The notes: generated by a model not told the origin, from the letters alone. DNA of 64,000 nucleotides from Balamuthia mandrillaris (GCA_031835245.1 JAVKOQ010000188.1:39384-103383); one strand, 5' to 3'. Positions 36,301 to 48,439 are shown, counted from the first letter of the stretch. Made by a program: numbers and translations.

Positions 36301-39194
36301 AAGAGCAACTTGATTTGTAAAGCACACACAAACTTATGGTCAGAGCCACCAAGCATGAAGAGAGAGAGAGAGAAACCTCGTTTTTATTGTGAGGTCCAGC
36401 ATTAGCCACCACAACAACATCTTGATACCAGCACAGCGCTTGACAATGGATTTGTTGTTCCTTTTAAATGTTTAACACGAAAAGATCAGTCAACTAAGAA
36501 GAACAATAAGAATATTAAACGCAGTACTTCATTTCTATCTCCAAATAACCGCCAACGGTTTAGTGCAGTATTGTAAACAGTGATGCCGCGTCTACCAGCA
36601 ACTGCTATGTCCGTACCGCCACGATTTACAGCCACCACCTATTTTCTTTGTTAGCTAGTTTACTCACATAACAGAGAGAGAGAGAGAGAGAGCTACAGCA
36701 ACAAAAAGACAAACAAAGGAAAGAGGGGGAGATGAACGTTACATTGACTGGCCAGTTATCAGCCATGTAGGTATAGGGCAATTGGAGGATTTGCCAATCC
36801 ATACTACCAGTCCGTTCGCCATAGAGAAGCAAGACATGATCTTCGCCTTGCAGTAACGTATGTTGGCTATAGCCCTGTTAATTAAACGTGTAAGAAGAGG
36901 GAGAGAAGAGAGAAACAGAGACGGAGACGGAGACGGAGACGGAGACACAGAGAGAGAGAGAGAGAGAGAGAGAAGAAATGAGAAAAATATGAGCAAGAGA
37001 AAGATAAACTGACCGTAGCAGGAGAGAGAACGCTTCCACTTTTTACAAAGGAAAATTGGACAACATGACCAGAGACAAGAGCGCCTTTGTCTTTCTGCTT
37101 TTGGGTCGTTTCTGCTGCAGTCAAGACAGGATGAAGGGGTTGATTGCTGGACTCTCCCATCTCGGCAACTAAGCCAAGAAGACGATAGCCTGCTTTATCC
37201 CATGACTGAATGTATCATTTACGCAACAGAGAGAGAGAGAGAAGAAATTAAAATGAAAAGGTGACGAATAAAAGAGAAAAGAAGCGAAATACCAAGGCAC
37301 GAATCCCTTCATAGTATTGTGAAACATGATCTTTTCCCGGTTTCCTGCCACCACAACATAAGTTCTGAGCGAGCGAAGATAAGAAATAACAAACCTTGAC
37401 TCGAAAGCTGAAAAGGTGCTCATAAGGCGACAACCGTGAAGCGACCATACGGATAGACCATGTGCGTGTCCCACAGCAACTACACGCCCATCATGTGACC
37501 ATTCTAGACACGAAACAGCACCAATAGAGTTTGTTGCTACAAAGCAATTCAAAAAAAAAAATACGTTACAAACGATTAGCAAGAAGGAGAGGGGACAAGA
37601 GAACGCACAAGAGCCACTCCGACCACCAGGATGGTTGTTCTGTGGAGTAAGAGTTCTTAACAGCGCTTCTGATCCTTGTTTCGATGGAGACAAATCAAAA
37701 AGTTTTACATCGCCACTGGAGATGACAAGTGTGAGTTAGTGGAAGAAGAAAGGGAGAACAAAAAGCGAGAAATAGGAGGAAAGAAAAGACTATGCACTTG
37801 GAAAAGCCAACAGCAGCTATCCGGTGAGCTGGATGGATGCCACAACAACAAGCTTTGTTTTCTTCTCCAACTTTTTTTGATACGTTTACTCTGCTTCCAC
37901 TTTTAGAGCCCGACGAGGAGGAAGAGACCAACCAACGACCCGTCGCCCAAACGCCTTCTCCTTTTTCTTTTCCATCCTCACCTCCTTTCGCTATCGTTGT
38001 CGGTGTTGATGAAGACAGCACCGCCACTTTACCATCAGCGAGCACCACAACAAACATACAAAGCTCCAAAGAGAAAGCCATATCCACCACCGCAATGTCA
38101 CTCAGTTCTTCCGTCTTCGAACGCGCGGCATTCACCGCAGGACTTCCTCTATCACCACCCCGCGACTTGATGTTGTTTCGTTGTGTTTGTTGTGGTTGTT
38201 GTCGGTCACGAAAGAGCGAAAGCGAAGATAGCGAACGCTCCTCTAACAGCTCACCCTTCCAGCTCAAAATAAGCAAAAAGCCGCCTTTGGTGGCCACGCA
38301 GAGCTGATGACGTTCGTTCCTCACCGCACATACGCCTCCTCCATAAGGCATCAACAAACGCTTCGACGCTTTCACCAGCAGCTGCTTCCCTGATTGCAAG
38401 AGCAGCAGATCGCTTGCTTCTGTCGTTGAAGCAGAAGTAGATGCTGTTGAAGTGCTGGCTTTGGTGGGTGAAGAGGAATAAGGAGTTGTGGCGGTCGGTA
38501 TGTTGTTAGTGTCATTGTTGTGAATGTTGTTGTTGATGGCGTTGGAGAAGGAAATAAGAGGACAAGTACGGTCCTCTTCCTTGAGTTGGATTTCTCCGTA
38601 TTCGTCGGAGCCTGTGCGGAGCGTGAACAGAAAGAGAGCTCCTTTTACTGTCTGATGTTGTTTTGGTTTTACAAAAAGAGTACAAAGTAAGAGAAGCTCC
38701 AGAGAAAGTAGAACAGTGAAAAGGGAGGAGGAAGAGAGAAGCAGAGAAGAGAGCAAAGAGAAGAGAAGAAGAGAGAAGAAGAGAGAAGAAGAGAGAAGCA
38801 GAGAGAAGCAGAGAAGCAGAGAAACAGAGAATGAGAGAAGGAAGGAGAGGATTGTGTACAAGAACAGCAATGCAAGTGCCCTCACGATTCCACAGGAGCG
38901 ACTTGTGAGCGCCATACTTGTCCAGTATGGAAGGGTGCGTGTGCAGATTGGCCAAAAGCACAGTCTCCTGAATATGTTTTTGCGAAAAAGCAAAGAAATG
39001 AGCGCTAAAAGAGAGAGAGAGAGAGAGAAGAGCGAAATCGATTGGAAACAAAAAAAAACCTTTCCAGCAGCCCAGATGTAGAGGCCGCTCAAGGAGAGGA
39101 CAGCAAACAAGGAGCCAGAGTCAGCGTGCTGGAGGTCGACTATGGTCTCACCCACGTTTGCCAACACTTTTGGCCAACCCACAGCAAAGTACAT
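33344..39194 (-). CDS. RIC1: RIC1 homologue, Rab6/Ypt6 GEF subunit
   Basis: RIC1 with RGP1 activates Rab6/Ypt6 at the Golgi. ATG at 39194 opens MYFAVGWPKVL, matching the conserved RIC1 start (MYFLSGWPK). Beta-propeller exons run leftward: SGLYIWAAG; SILDKYGAHKSLLWNREGTC; VAVVDMAFSLE-type IADGKVAVLSS; the Golgi-traffic region around 37.2-37.7 kb (CLEWSHDGRVVAVGHAHGLS, VWSLHG). Then come NWPVNVTF (36.7 kb), AVAGRRGITVYN (36.6 kb) and QDVVVVANAGPH (36.4 kb). The last exon carries the RIC1 alpha-helical domain: FAEVVVNCARKTDAAFWSFL, AMFEACLATGEE, AAAYLQIIRYMEGQM, VLLRRHARKLLEQKKLAAL and ECTQWALLLATVLLKVSHVL. Poly-Asp/Glu and Ser/Lys inserts (for example near 34.9 kb) are lineage-specific. Many exon limits are approximate. 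Confidence 0.9.
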
Positions 39195-40542
39195 TATGGT
39201 GGAAAAGGAGAAGGGGAAAAAAAAAAGAGAGGAAAGAGGAGAGTGACTTGAAAGAACTTCTTTCTTCTTCTTCAAAAGATCTCTTCTTTTTTTTCTTGTT
39301 CTTTTTGTCGACTAGAATCGATCTCTTCTCCGACAACAACAATCTCATGTCCTCATACGGTTACCTAGCAACAACATGGACATGAGATATGTCGACATAT
39401 TTCATGTCCATTGGGAGTTGATAGTCTAATAGGTTGAGTCTTGGTTGATTCTAGATTACTTCAAATAAGGAAAAAATAAGGAAAAATTTTTTAAAATTAT
39501 TTTTACTTTTTCTTTCTTCGTTTCATAAACACGCGAAGCGAGAGGCGGCCGTTTTTGTTGCTGCACGTCGTTGGGAGCAATGCCACGATTGTTCAAAACC
39601 TAAAACCACTCCCCACTTATTCCTTCGAACTCTCGTAGTGTTATTGTCCAAATGCACGGATAACCTCTCTCCGCGTGCGCTACGTTCTTCTTCTTTTAGG
39701 ACCTATCCTCCCTCGTCTTTCTCTCCTCTGCTGGAGAGCCTCGAAAATCCGTGCACAGAGAGGCCAGATGATAGATAGCTCCAACGCGTATGTATGTACG
39801 TGGCCAGACTTTTTTCTTTCTTTTTGGTCTTCTTCCTGAGCTCACCTCCCTGCTTTCTTCCATCCTTTCCACGTAGCCACCACAAGCGTCCCAGAACAAG
39901 AGCGGGAGATGTCGACAATATTTTCCCTGAGGGTTCACTCTTCGCACTCCATGACCAAAAAAAACTAAAAAAAATCAAACCAAAAAAAAGACACCCTCTC
40001 TCCCCTTTGGTGCTTGCTGTTTTTTTTTTTTTTCCTCCTCAACTCTCACACACAAAATAAGAAGGGGGAGGGAAAAAAAAAGGAGAGAGAACCCAAAGGG
40101 GAAAAAAACAAAAAGAGGGGGAAGGGTCCCAAGTGTTTTTTTTTTTAAAGAAAAACACACACAACAAAAAAAAAAACCACCATTCGACGAACAAAAAAAA
40201 TACACTCTCAGTTTTCCTCTTTTCTTCGTTTTGTTTACTGTCGACAAGGTTAGATTTTTGTCATTTTTCGCATACTCGGAATTCTTTGCATTCTAAATTT
40301 TTTGTTTGTGGCTTTTAAGAAAGCAGATTTTGTTTTGTTTTGTTTCTTGGGGATCCCCTTCTTCGTTCTTCGTCCCGGCCCTTTTGTTGTGGAGGGGGGG
40401 AGGGGGGAGTGTCTTTGCTGGTAGAGTGTGGCCACACTGCAGGTGGTGAGCAATACCAACACGGAGCGCACTGAGGTTTCCTGGTCATCTGCGAGACTTG
40501 ACTCCAATCTTCACTGCCGTCACACACGCACACACATCCAAG
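39195..40542. promoter_or_regulatory. Long divergent region, RIC1 (-) and EPC (+)
   Basis: 1,348 bp, the longest gene-free stretch here. It contains a 36-bp near-perfect palindrome (39376-39411), A/T-rich sequence at 39,460-39,530, and many homopolymer runs between 39,960 and 40,200. Open frames in it are not convincing. No RNA gene recognised. Confidence 0.5.
39376..39411. repeat. 36-bp near-perfect palindrome
   Basis: The arms ATGGACATGA and TCATGTCCAT flank a centre ATATGTCGACATAT; only the G/T pair at one step breaks perfect symmetry. It lies about 180 bp upstream of the RIC1 ATG. Possible binding site of a dimeric factor, cruciform or relic of an insertion. Confidence 0.8.
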
Positions 40543-42883
40543 ATGAGCGGCCTTACGTTTCGGCCGCGGCCGATCGACATCACCAAATTGATGCCCATCG
40601 TACGGGCGGACTTTAGTGAGGACGGTGTTCATCGTGGAGTGCCGCAGATGCCTACAGGAATGGACCCTGAGGACGAAGAGGTAACTCCTCTCTCGCTCTC
40701 TCTCCTTTCTCTTGCTCTCTCTTTCTCTCTCTCTCTCTCCTCCTTTTTGGCGACGTACATTCACACCCAAATGTTTGTTCTCTTCTCTTCGTCGTTCTCT
40801 TCTCTTCGTCGTTCTCTTCTCTTCATCGTTCTCTTCTCTTCTCTTCAATGAACGTGCCACAAACAAAACAAACAGGAAAAGCACATTCAGGAAGCGATCG
40901 AGCGGTCGCTGTCCACCTCTCAGGCGAAAGCCGAGGCAGAGATCCCCACTCCCACAGTTGTTACGGTGGAGTCATGGTTCAAGGAGAAGGTCCAACCTTT
41001 CCATCCTCCTGAAGCCTACATTGCGTATTCTGGTAAACAAAAACCCTTCATAAAGAGAAGATGAAGAAGAGAAGCAAGGAGTGAGACTAATATAGCGAAC
41101 TTTTAGCTCCACAGGGAGAGGCCTTGGATAAGTGTGTGGAATACGACTTGGAACCTGACGACTATGACTTTTTGAATCGGTACAACTCTGCCAATACTAA
41201 GAAGCCAATGAGCGAGGAAACAATGGAATTCATTATTGATCGTCTTGAAAAGTTACGGGCTAAGAACAAGGTGTGTTTCCGCTCAGTTATTTCCACATTC
41301 TTCTCGACAAGAACTCATCAATTCTCGATTCTCTCTTTCTCTTTGCAGTTCAAACCATTTTCAGTTGAAAAAGCAGAACAGTTCATCGGCAATGAACGGA
41401 ACACATCTATAAAGGCACACCACATTGTTGCGGTGTACAATTATTGGACAGAGAAAAGAAAGGGCCTTAAGTGGCCTCTTATCATTCGGTTGCAACCGCC
41501 ACCCAATCCTGATGACCCAAGCCCATTTGTGGCCTTTCGGCCGCATCCTTATTATGCCCATCTACAAAAGAGAAAAGTAACCGCCCTCTTCTCGTTTTTT
41601 GTTTCTTTCTCTCATATGGCAACTCACAAACACTATCAATATAGCAACAACAACAGCAACAAAACCGCAAAAACGATAGAGGAGTACATCGGAAACTTAC
41701 TCAACTTCGGCACGACTTTGAGCGGGCACGAATGTTGTTGGAAACTGTGAAAAAACGAGAGAAAACAAAACGAGAACTTATCAACGTGTTGTATGAAACA
41801 TTTGAGCTCCAGGTTTGATCTGGTTATTCATTATTCTGTATTGTTTCTCTTCTCTTAAGTGCTTCTTTTCCTTTAAACACAGCGAGAAGAGCTTCATGCG
41901 CCTGTAGAAAAGAAAAGAAAGCGAAGGAGCCAACATACCAAAGAGCCCAAAACCAAAGTTGTAAAGAAGAAGAAAACAAAAACGAAAACAGGGGAGGTGG
42001 AGCCTCTGTCCTCCTCATCGGACGAAGAGGAAACCAACGAACAAACGCCAAATCTTTCCACTACTACCGCTACTTCAACGCTTCCTACTACTCCTGAAAC
42101 AGAAGGCAACCTTACACGGCAAGATATCGTCGAGGTCAGTTCTTGTTCTCCCTTTCTCCTTTCTCCTTCTCTTACCCTTTTCCTTCTCTTTCTTTTTGTT
42201 CCATTCTCTTTCTTGTGTATCTCATTTTGTTCTGGCCCAATCTCATATTCATTGTCTATGATGTATATTCGTCTCAGATAATGCAACGGAAGCCGTTGCT
42301 TCCCTATCCATCATTTATGGCAGGTCGAATATTTATTGGGCCAAAGGTGCCTCCCTTCAGAGGACGAGCTAGAGTGGGAAGAGGAGGTCGTCTTCTTTTT
42401 GATCGCATGTCCATTCCTTGGGCAACGGGACCACGGCCTCGGCCTTTCTTCTTGGATGATGACGCTGAAAAATTTGAACTAAACAACAAAGAAGAGGAAG
42501 AGGAGAAAGATGAGTATGAAGAAGAAGAAGAAGAAGAAGAGGAGGAGGAGGACGAAGAGGAGGAGGAAGAAGATGACGAAAAAGAGAAAGAACACTTTGT
42601 GGAAGCGAATGATAATCTATTGCAGCCCGAGGGACCGGAAGAGCATTACTTTGATGACTATGATGAACGACAAGAAGAAGACGGATGTCCTTCTTCCTTG
42701 TCACCGATGTTTGGAATAGGGAGAGACCCTAAGAACAAAAAGTACGCATCACAGCAACAACGACATCAACATCAGTTGGAGGATGGTTGCAAAAGGACGG
42801 AAATGATGCATCCATCGATGAATGGAGGAAGCAACAACAACAATACGCTAACAACGACACAAGCCACCACCATTTCGACATGA
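40543..42883 (+). CDS. EPC: Enhancer of polycomb (Epl1), NuA4/TIP60 scaffold subunit
   Basis: Epl1/EPC is the scaffold of the NuA4 histone acetyltransferase core (Piccolo). ATG 40543 gives MSGLTFRPRPIDITKLMPIV, the EPcA start, followed by GVPQMPTGMDPEDEE joined to EKHIQEAIERSLS. Then VVTVESWFKEKVQPF, EYDLEPDDYDFLNRY, METMEFIIDRLEKL-type and IKAHHIVAVYNYWTEKRKG, matching VYEYWIKKRK. DDPSPFVAFRPHPYYAHLQK continues across an intron (acceptor near 41,655) into QQNRKNDRGVHRKLTQLR and MLLETVKKREKTKRELINV. A basic stretch, Ser/Glu segments and an acidic run of about 60 residues (42,490-42,600) follow, then a Gln/Asn-rich tail ending at TGA 42881-42883. The helical exon after the 41.58-kb intron is read in a frame different from the longest open frame there. 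Confidence 0.93.
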
Positions 42884-43503
42884 TGCTTGGTTCTTTTTTT
42901 TGTATGTGTACATTGTGTTACTATTATTATTATCGCTGTTGAATGTATTACTTGTAAACTCTGCCATGGGGGTCTCTGCACCACCCATTTCTTTGTGCTT
43001 TGCGATGTGTCTCACGCTCTGCCGAGCATTTGTTGTCACTACACCCACAAAGAACAGGTTTAAGAGAGGCAAGAACTACTAGGAATCGTGGTTTTGTTCT
43101 TCTTCGGCCTTGTTGAAACAGACGACACGGGTGTTTGCCCCCTGGTCCAGAGAGTATCACCTTCTCCTCCTCCTCCTGCTCCTCCTCGATTAGATCCTCC
43201 TGGATCATTCCAGAAGACGACAATTTAGATTTGAAGTTTCCATGGTTATTATTTCTGCCGACCTCCAATTTTTGTAGACAAGAGGTTTTCCCGCCAAAAG
43301 CTACATGGCCATTGGATTGGAAATGCTCTTTCTTTGCTGGCACCCCCTCCTTCCACCTGTGCTTCGTCGCTTTCCACTATTTTGTTTTGTAGTCAACTGT
43401 TTTTTTTTTTTTGTGTTGTGAAAAAAAAATAGTTTATTTTGTCAAAAAACGTAGCAAACAGGTAGCAGCAAAAAGCAATAAAAAATAAAAAGTAGCAGAG
43501 GGC
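42884..43503. other. Intergenic, EPC 3' flank and upstream of the next plus-strand gene
   Basis: 620 bp. Minus-strand frames around 43,085-43,340 include an acidic stretch (IEEEQEEEEK) but lack a good start; see the rejected items. T- and A-runs at 43,401-43,440 lie just upstream of the next gene. Confidence 0.45.
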
Positions 43504-45883
43504 ATGGATGAGGCCAAGGAGAGGATAGAGCGGTTCAAGGCGGCCATCCGGGGCAAGCGATACCGATCCAGTAGGGGAGAGGAGGGCCTAGCCGGCATCC
43601 CAACGGAGAAGCAACGCGGCACAACAACAGAAACAAGCGGGAAGGACGCGGGACCGAAGGCTGCAAAGGAGAAAGCGGAGGAGGGCACCACGAAGGGTGG
43701 AAAGAACAGAAAAAGTACTGCGTCCTCCGTGGCGGCTCACCTCCTCCGCAAGAGTGCAAAAGGTGAACCACCTCCCTATGTTGGACCCATGAAGGTTACG
43801 TTTGTGTGTTAAAAAAAAAATACGTTATCCCAGAGCTGGAAGAGTCAAGGAAAAGAGCATTGAATAGGTTCAAACCTGCGGCAGAGGACAGCAGCGCAAA
43901 GAAGGAGAAGAGGAGAAAAAAGACTGTCACCGAGCAAGAGGTGTTCTACGAGGAGAAGACGGAGAAACAGTCAAAATCACCAGAGCAAACCTCAAAGTCC
44001 GTAGCCTCCCGTAAACGGAAAAGAAGGAATAAAAGCACCGACAGCGAAGAGGAGAAAAAACCGGTTCCCGCGTCTCTTTCGGACAAGCATGAAAGGTTAA
44101 CGGTGCGTGAATTAGGATCTTTATTATGGTGTGTTAATGGTGTATTTCTTCTCATCGCAGTTACCTGTGACCCATGGCATCTTTAACCAAGGAAGGTACT
44201 GAAGATTTTGTTCGACGTTCCCTCTCATGTCATTCCTAACCCCGCTCATCCTGCTGTATGATTGTTGAGGGTAGAAGATCAAAAATGATTGCCAGCAGTA
44301 CGCTTCGTTTTCCTCAGTTTTTCCTATTCTTGCTGAAATGGCCATTGTCGTTTCATTTACAGAATCGAGAGGAGCGACAAAGCGTGTTGTGTCTGCGTTT
44401 GATGAGTCGAGTTTCTTCGAAGGGAAGAAAGAAGAAGTTGCAGTGGGTAAACAGACTCACGAAACCAAAAAGAAAGGTACATATGGCTATGGTTCTAACG
44501 GTGGCCCGGTTAACCGTCTTTGTGGTACCTTTGCAACGTAAAATAGCCAAAACTTGTAACGAGAAGCCAGAACAAAAGGAAGCAGAGCAGAAACTGCAAC
44601 TGGCGGAAGCTAGTCCCAAAGCAAGCAAAAGAAAACGAGAAACACCAAAAGAGACAGAATCAAGGACAGTGAAACGAGCCAAACCTGAAGAAAAGGAAGA
44701 TATGAAACCTCTGCCACAATCCAACAATCAAGAAAAAGGTAAGAGAAACTTGTATTGTTCTTCGGTGGCACCTGTGCGCAAGCAACTAACGCTCTTGTTG
44801 GGACAGAAGTAGACGAACAACCACAAAGCTATTTTGATGCAGCTACAAAGAAGCTCAGAGAAATGTTTGAGACAAACTTTCTTGCCCAAGCTCAAACCGA
44901 AGCGTCTTCGCGCGACAATCTCAAAATGTACATCTCCATCTCTGTCTCTTTCTGGTATGCCGTATTCACCTTTGCTTGTTTTGTTTGTGCAAAGTGATGA
45001 AAAGTTAGTCGAGCAGAGCCAAGAAGCAGTGAACGAAGGAAAAGATAAGATCGTGTGCGCTCAAGCCATTGAAGAACTCGGAGAAGTCACGCTGCGACTG
45101 GACAGAGAGGCTGAGAAAGGACTTTCGCGCGTCTTTGAAGGAGCCGAACAACTCGCTCTATTGCGCAGCAAGAGAAAGAGAAAGAGGCAGAGAAGAAAGA
45201 AGAATAGAAAGAAAGAAGGAGAAAGAGGAGACGAACAGACATCGATTATCATGAAGCAGAAAGTTGAAGAGAACATAAGCAGCGACACATCAACATTATC
45301 ATCGTCATGGTCTTCACGCTTCCTCGACGACTCTTTCTCTTCAACGTGGTTGTTTGGTGATGATGATGAGCATAGAAGCAATGCAACAACCCAAACACTA
45401 GTTTCATCCACAGATCCGCTTCCATCTCCTTCTTCAACATCTTCTTCCTCCACCTCTATAACCTCTTCATCTTCGTTCTTTTTTGACAAATACGTTGAAG
45501 ACGAAGATGGTCTCGGCCTCTTTGCTTCGTTTGAGAAAGACGTACTTCATGACGCAGGGGTAGCCGAAGGCGCTTCCTGCTTCAAGGATAGTCCCCGTCC
45601 TCTAAACCATTTCTTTTGAAAGAGGTGAACCATCATCATCCATCCCATCGTCATCTTTTTCATCACCAACGATGCTGCGTTCAAGTTCAGACGGAAAGGC
45701 GAGCTTGTTGCTGTCGAGATGTCTGTGCACGTCCCTCCGACAGTCGTAGCGATACTTGAGCCAGTTGAAGGAAAAGAATGCTCTGAACAATGTTTCAAGA
45801 CTCTGGTTAGTATGTTTGTTTCGCTTTTACTTTTATTGAGAGATCCAGAGAGAGGAGAGAGAGAGACAGAAAGAGAAAGAGTG

Positions 45884-45953
<70 letters not shown>

Positions 45954-46472
45954 GGACATGAAAGAAGAAATGATGCATACCGCCTCAACGAACAGGATGC
46001 GAAGAAAGCCCGATTGTTCCACTTAAAAATCACAGGAAGAAAAAAAAATGGGAAATCAATAAGTCTTGATAGACAGAAGAAAGCAGCACCCAAAAAAATA
46101 AAGGTTTGGGAACACGTTACCACCACCCACAAAGTTGAGGTTCATAGGCAGGACGAAGGAGAAAAGGAGGTGCAGCAGCAAAATGCCAGTGTTGGAGCAG
46201 AGGATGAACCAGTAGTAGTCCTTGTGAAAAACAAATCTGCTGTTGGACGTTTTGAAAATGCAGTACTTGGATGGTGGATGGGATTAGAATCAGAACAGCA
46301 GCTCAAAAGGTTTTGTCACTCACCATTTGAAGGACACGCAATCCAAAATGTACAAAATTCCACTCAATGTAGTACACCAAGAGCGCATGAATACCTTTTT
46401 TTGTGTGTGCGTTTGATGGATTCACAAGAGATGCCCCCACAGTCAGCAAAAATATTTTTTTTAAAAAAATAG
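43504..46472 (+). CDS. Unrecognised lysine/serine-rich, probably nuclear protein
   Basis: Multi-exon gene starting at ATG 43504 (MDEAKERIERFKAAIRGKRY). It is rich in Lys, Glu and Ser with several bipartite-like basic runs (KEKRRKKT, RKRKRRNK, KRKRKRQRRKKNRKK), so a nuclear location is likely. Short introns interrupt it near 43,796, 44,098 and 44,920-45,000. A central exon (to about 45,619) contains helical AATKKLREMFETNFLAQAQ and EKGLSRVFEGAEQLALLR, then a Ser/Thr-rich segment. Further exons read DAAFKFRRKGELVAVEMSVH, then after a GA-rich intron NDAYRLNEQDAKKARLFHLK and AVGRFENAVLGWWMGLESE. The 3' end is uncertain: the frame closes at TAG 46470-46472, but a donor after SEQQLK and an acceptor near 46,520 would add LSRIERLLGGRPVQEAVRRK. 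No family recognised. Confidence 0.5.
45840..45950 (+). repeat. (GA)n tract inside an intron of the 43.5-46.5 kb gene
   Basis: Interrupted GA repeat, nearly pure over the last 60 bp, in purine orientation on the inferred coding strand. Confidence 0.85.
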
Positions 46473-46831
46473 TGGAGGAGGTGGTGGACAACACACATAG
46501 CAAAAACCACATTTCTCGCAGCAAGAGCTGAGCCGCATTGAACGGCTGCTCGGAGGAAGGCCAGTCCAAGAGGCTGTGCGAAGAAAACATCCTGCGTGCG
46601 TGGTGCCTAACTTTTCTTTCTCTCTGCTACGTTTTTCTCCTTCTCTTCTGTCCATGCTCCTATCCTGGCTCCTATCCGCCCTCCTCTCGTGTCGTCGCTA
46701 TTTTTTTGTAGACAATAACAATAATTCTCTAAAAAAATCGGCAATCTTAATAACTCGATTCATATTCGATATTTTTCAATTTTTATCTGTGATATTTTAT
46801 TCCCTGAAAAACTATTTGACGAAAGAAACAG
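46473..46831. promoter_or_regulatory. Upstream region of LRR copy 1, overlapping the possible 3' exon of the previous gene
   Basis: The first half may still be coding (LLGGRPVQEAV frame at about 46,525-46,600). The second half (46,700-46,830) is A/T-rich with TTCGATATTTTT at about 46,763 and ends AAACAG just before the LRR ATG, which could be a 3' splice site. Confidence 0.35.
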
Positions 46832-48439
46832 ATGGAGGGCGCGTCGGCAGACAAGAAGGAGGAAGCAGAGGAGGAGGTAAGCCAAGCCCTTCCCTCCCTG
46901 CTCCAACCCTTTGCACACTCCACCACATGCGACCTCTCCTCCAAGGGTTTGACCTCGTTGCCCAGCGCCGTTGGTCGGCTCACCGCGCTCACCCGCTGCA
47001 ACCTCTCCCGCAACAACTTGACGGCTTTGCCCGCTGCGTTTGGCCAGCTCTCCGCTCTGATTGAGTGCAACCTCCGCAACAACCAGCTGAGGTCCTTGCC
47101 GAGGGAGTTTGGTCGGCTCTCCTCACTCACCCACTGCAATCTCTTCCACAACCAGTTGACGGCTTTGCCCTCTGAGTTTGGCCAGCTCACCGCTCTCACC
47201 GAGTGCTTTCTCGCCGACAACAAGCTGAGGTCCTTGCCGAGGGAGTTTTGCCAGCTTCCTGCTCTCGCCCTCTGCGACCTCTCCAACAACCTCTTTTCGG
47301 CTTTGCCCTCTGAGTTTGGCAGGCTCACCGCTCTCACCCAGTGCGACCTCGCTGACAACAAGCTTTCCTCCTTGCCGAGAGAGTTTGGCCAGCTCCACGC
47401 TCTCACCCTCTGCTCCTTCTTCGCCAACTTCTTGGAGGCTTTACCCTCTGAGTTTGGCCAGCTCCGCGCTCTGACCTGGTGCGACCTCTCCCAAAACAAC
47501 TTGGAGGCTTTGCCCTCTGAGTTTGGCCAGCTCACCTCTCTCACTCAGTGCTACCTCGACAACAACCAGCTGAGGTCCTTGCCAAGAGAGTTTGGCCAGC
47601 TCTCCGCTCTCACTGAGTGCAACCTCTCCAACAACCAGCTGACCTCCTTGCCGCGAGAGTTTGGCCAGCTCTCCTCTCTCTCCCAGTGCTACCTCGACAA
47701 CAACGAGCTGAGCTCCTTGCCAAGAGAGTTTGGCCAGCTCTCCGCTCTCACTCTCTGCGCGCTCGCCAGCAACAGGCTGAGCTCCTTGCCGCGAGAGTTT
47801 GGCCAGCTCTCCGCTCTCGAATGGTGCAACGTGGAGGGTAATCCCTTGGCAGCACTGCCTTGCTCCGTGGTTTGGCTTCTTCCAACCTTGCAAGCGTACT
47901 CCCCTCCACCCTTTCGCCAGCAAGAGGCACTTGGCAAACAAGGGGAAGAGAATGAGGAAGAGCAAGAGAAGGAGAAGGAAGAGGTAAAACCAGCCATGAG
48001 GAGGAAGCATTTCACGGTGAAAAGTCTGTGGCACTTGAGTGGAGAGGTGGTGCTGAGGAACAAGCTTTTGCCACCTGGCCTGTTGAGCTCTATCCCAGCA
48101 TCACCCTTCACATGGCTTTCTCCTTCTCTGCTTGAGAGAACCACAAACCAAAAACAAGGAACAAAAGAAAGGAAAGAAGAAGGGAGTGTGAAGGAAGAGG
48201 TCATGGTGATACTGCCGGAAGAAGTGAAGGAAAGAGTGGAGAGGTTGCAGAGAAGATGTGATGTTTGTGCACACTTGTTTTTAGCGGTGGAAGACGAGGA
48301 CAAAGCAGAAGAAGGACAAGGAAGGGAAAAGGTGAGAAGGTATTGGGATGAGGAAAGAGGAGTGTGGTGGGAGCTGTTGTGTTGCAGCCAGAGCTGCTTC
48401 CACCGGCCCCTTTCTGGCTGTTGCCTTGCAATAAAGTAG
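46832..48439 (+). CDS. Leucine-rich repeat protein with C-terminal BC-box-like and Cys-cluster module, copy 1
   Basis: Single-exon, 535 aa, ATG 46832 (MEGASADKKEEAEEE). After an acidic start and the family block QALPSLLQPFAHST come 14 LRRs of exactly 23 residues, consensus CNLSNNQLSSLPREFGQLSALTE, of the Shoc2/PIRL type with Cys at the strand start. The last unit (GNPLAALPCSVVWLLPTL) caps the solenoid. After an acidic linker, the C-terminal module begins KSLWHLSGEVVLRNKLLPPGLL, which fits an Elongin-C BC-box (S-L-x3-small-x3-V) followed by a Pro-rich cullin-box-like segment. It ends LPEEVKERVERLQRRCDVCA and WWELLCCSQSCFHRPL, a CxxC...CCxxxC zinc-type cluster. The layout recalls animal LRRC58-type proteins (from memory). 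Likely role: ubiquitin-ligase substrate receptor; inference. Confidence 0.85.
   Translation: MEGASADKKEEAEEEVSQALPSLLQPFAHSTTCDLSSKGLTSLPSAVGRLTALTRCNLSRNNLTALPAAFGQLSALIECNLRNNQLRSLPREFGRLSSLTHCNLFHNQLTALPSEFGQLTALTECFLADNKLRSLPREFCQLPALALCDLSNNLFSALPSEFGRLTALTQCDLADNKLSSLPREFGQLHALTLCSFFANFLEALPSEFGQLRALTWCDLSQNNLEALPSEFGQLTSLTQCYLDNNQLRSLPREFGQLSALTECNLSNNQLTSLPREFGQLSSLSQCYLDNNELSSLPREFGQLSALTLCALASNRLSSLPREFGQLSALEWCNVEGNPLAALPCSVVWLLPTLQAYSPPPFRQQEALGKQGEENEEEQEKEKEEVKPAMRRKHFTVKSLWHLSGEVVLRNKLLPPGLLSSIPASPFTWLSPSLLERTTNQKQGTKERKEEGSVKEEVMVILPEEVKERVERLQRRCDVCAHLFLAVEDEDKAEEGQGREKVRRYWDEERGVWWELLCCSQSCFHRPLSGCCLAIK

Noticed and set aside
43085-43343. Minus-strand small gene with a 19-nt intron (IEEEQEEEEK joined to GANTRVVCFNK)
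   Set aside because: The join is in frame with GT-AG ends, but there is no good start codon, no recognised family, and every other intron here is longer. Chance cannot be excluded.
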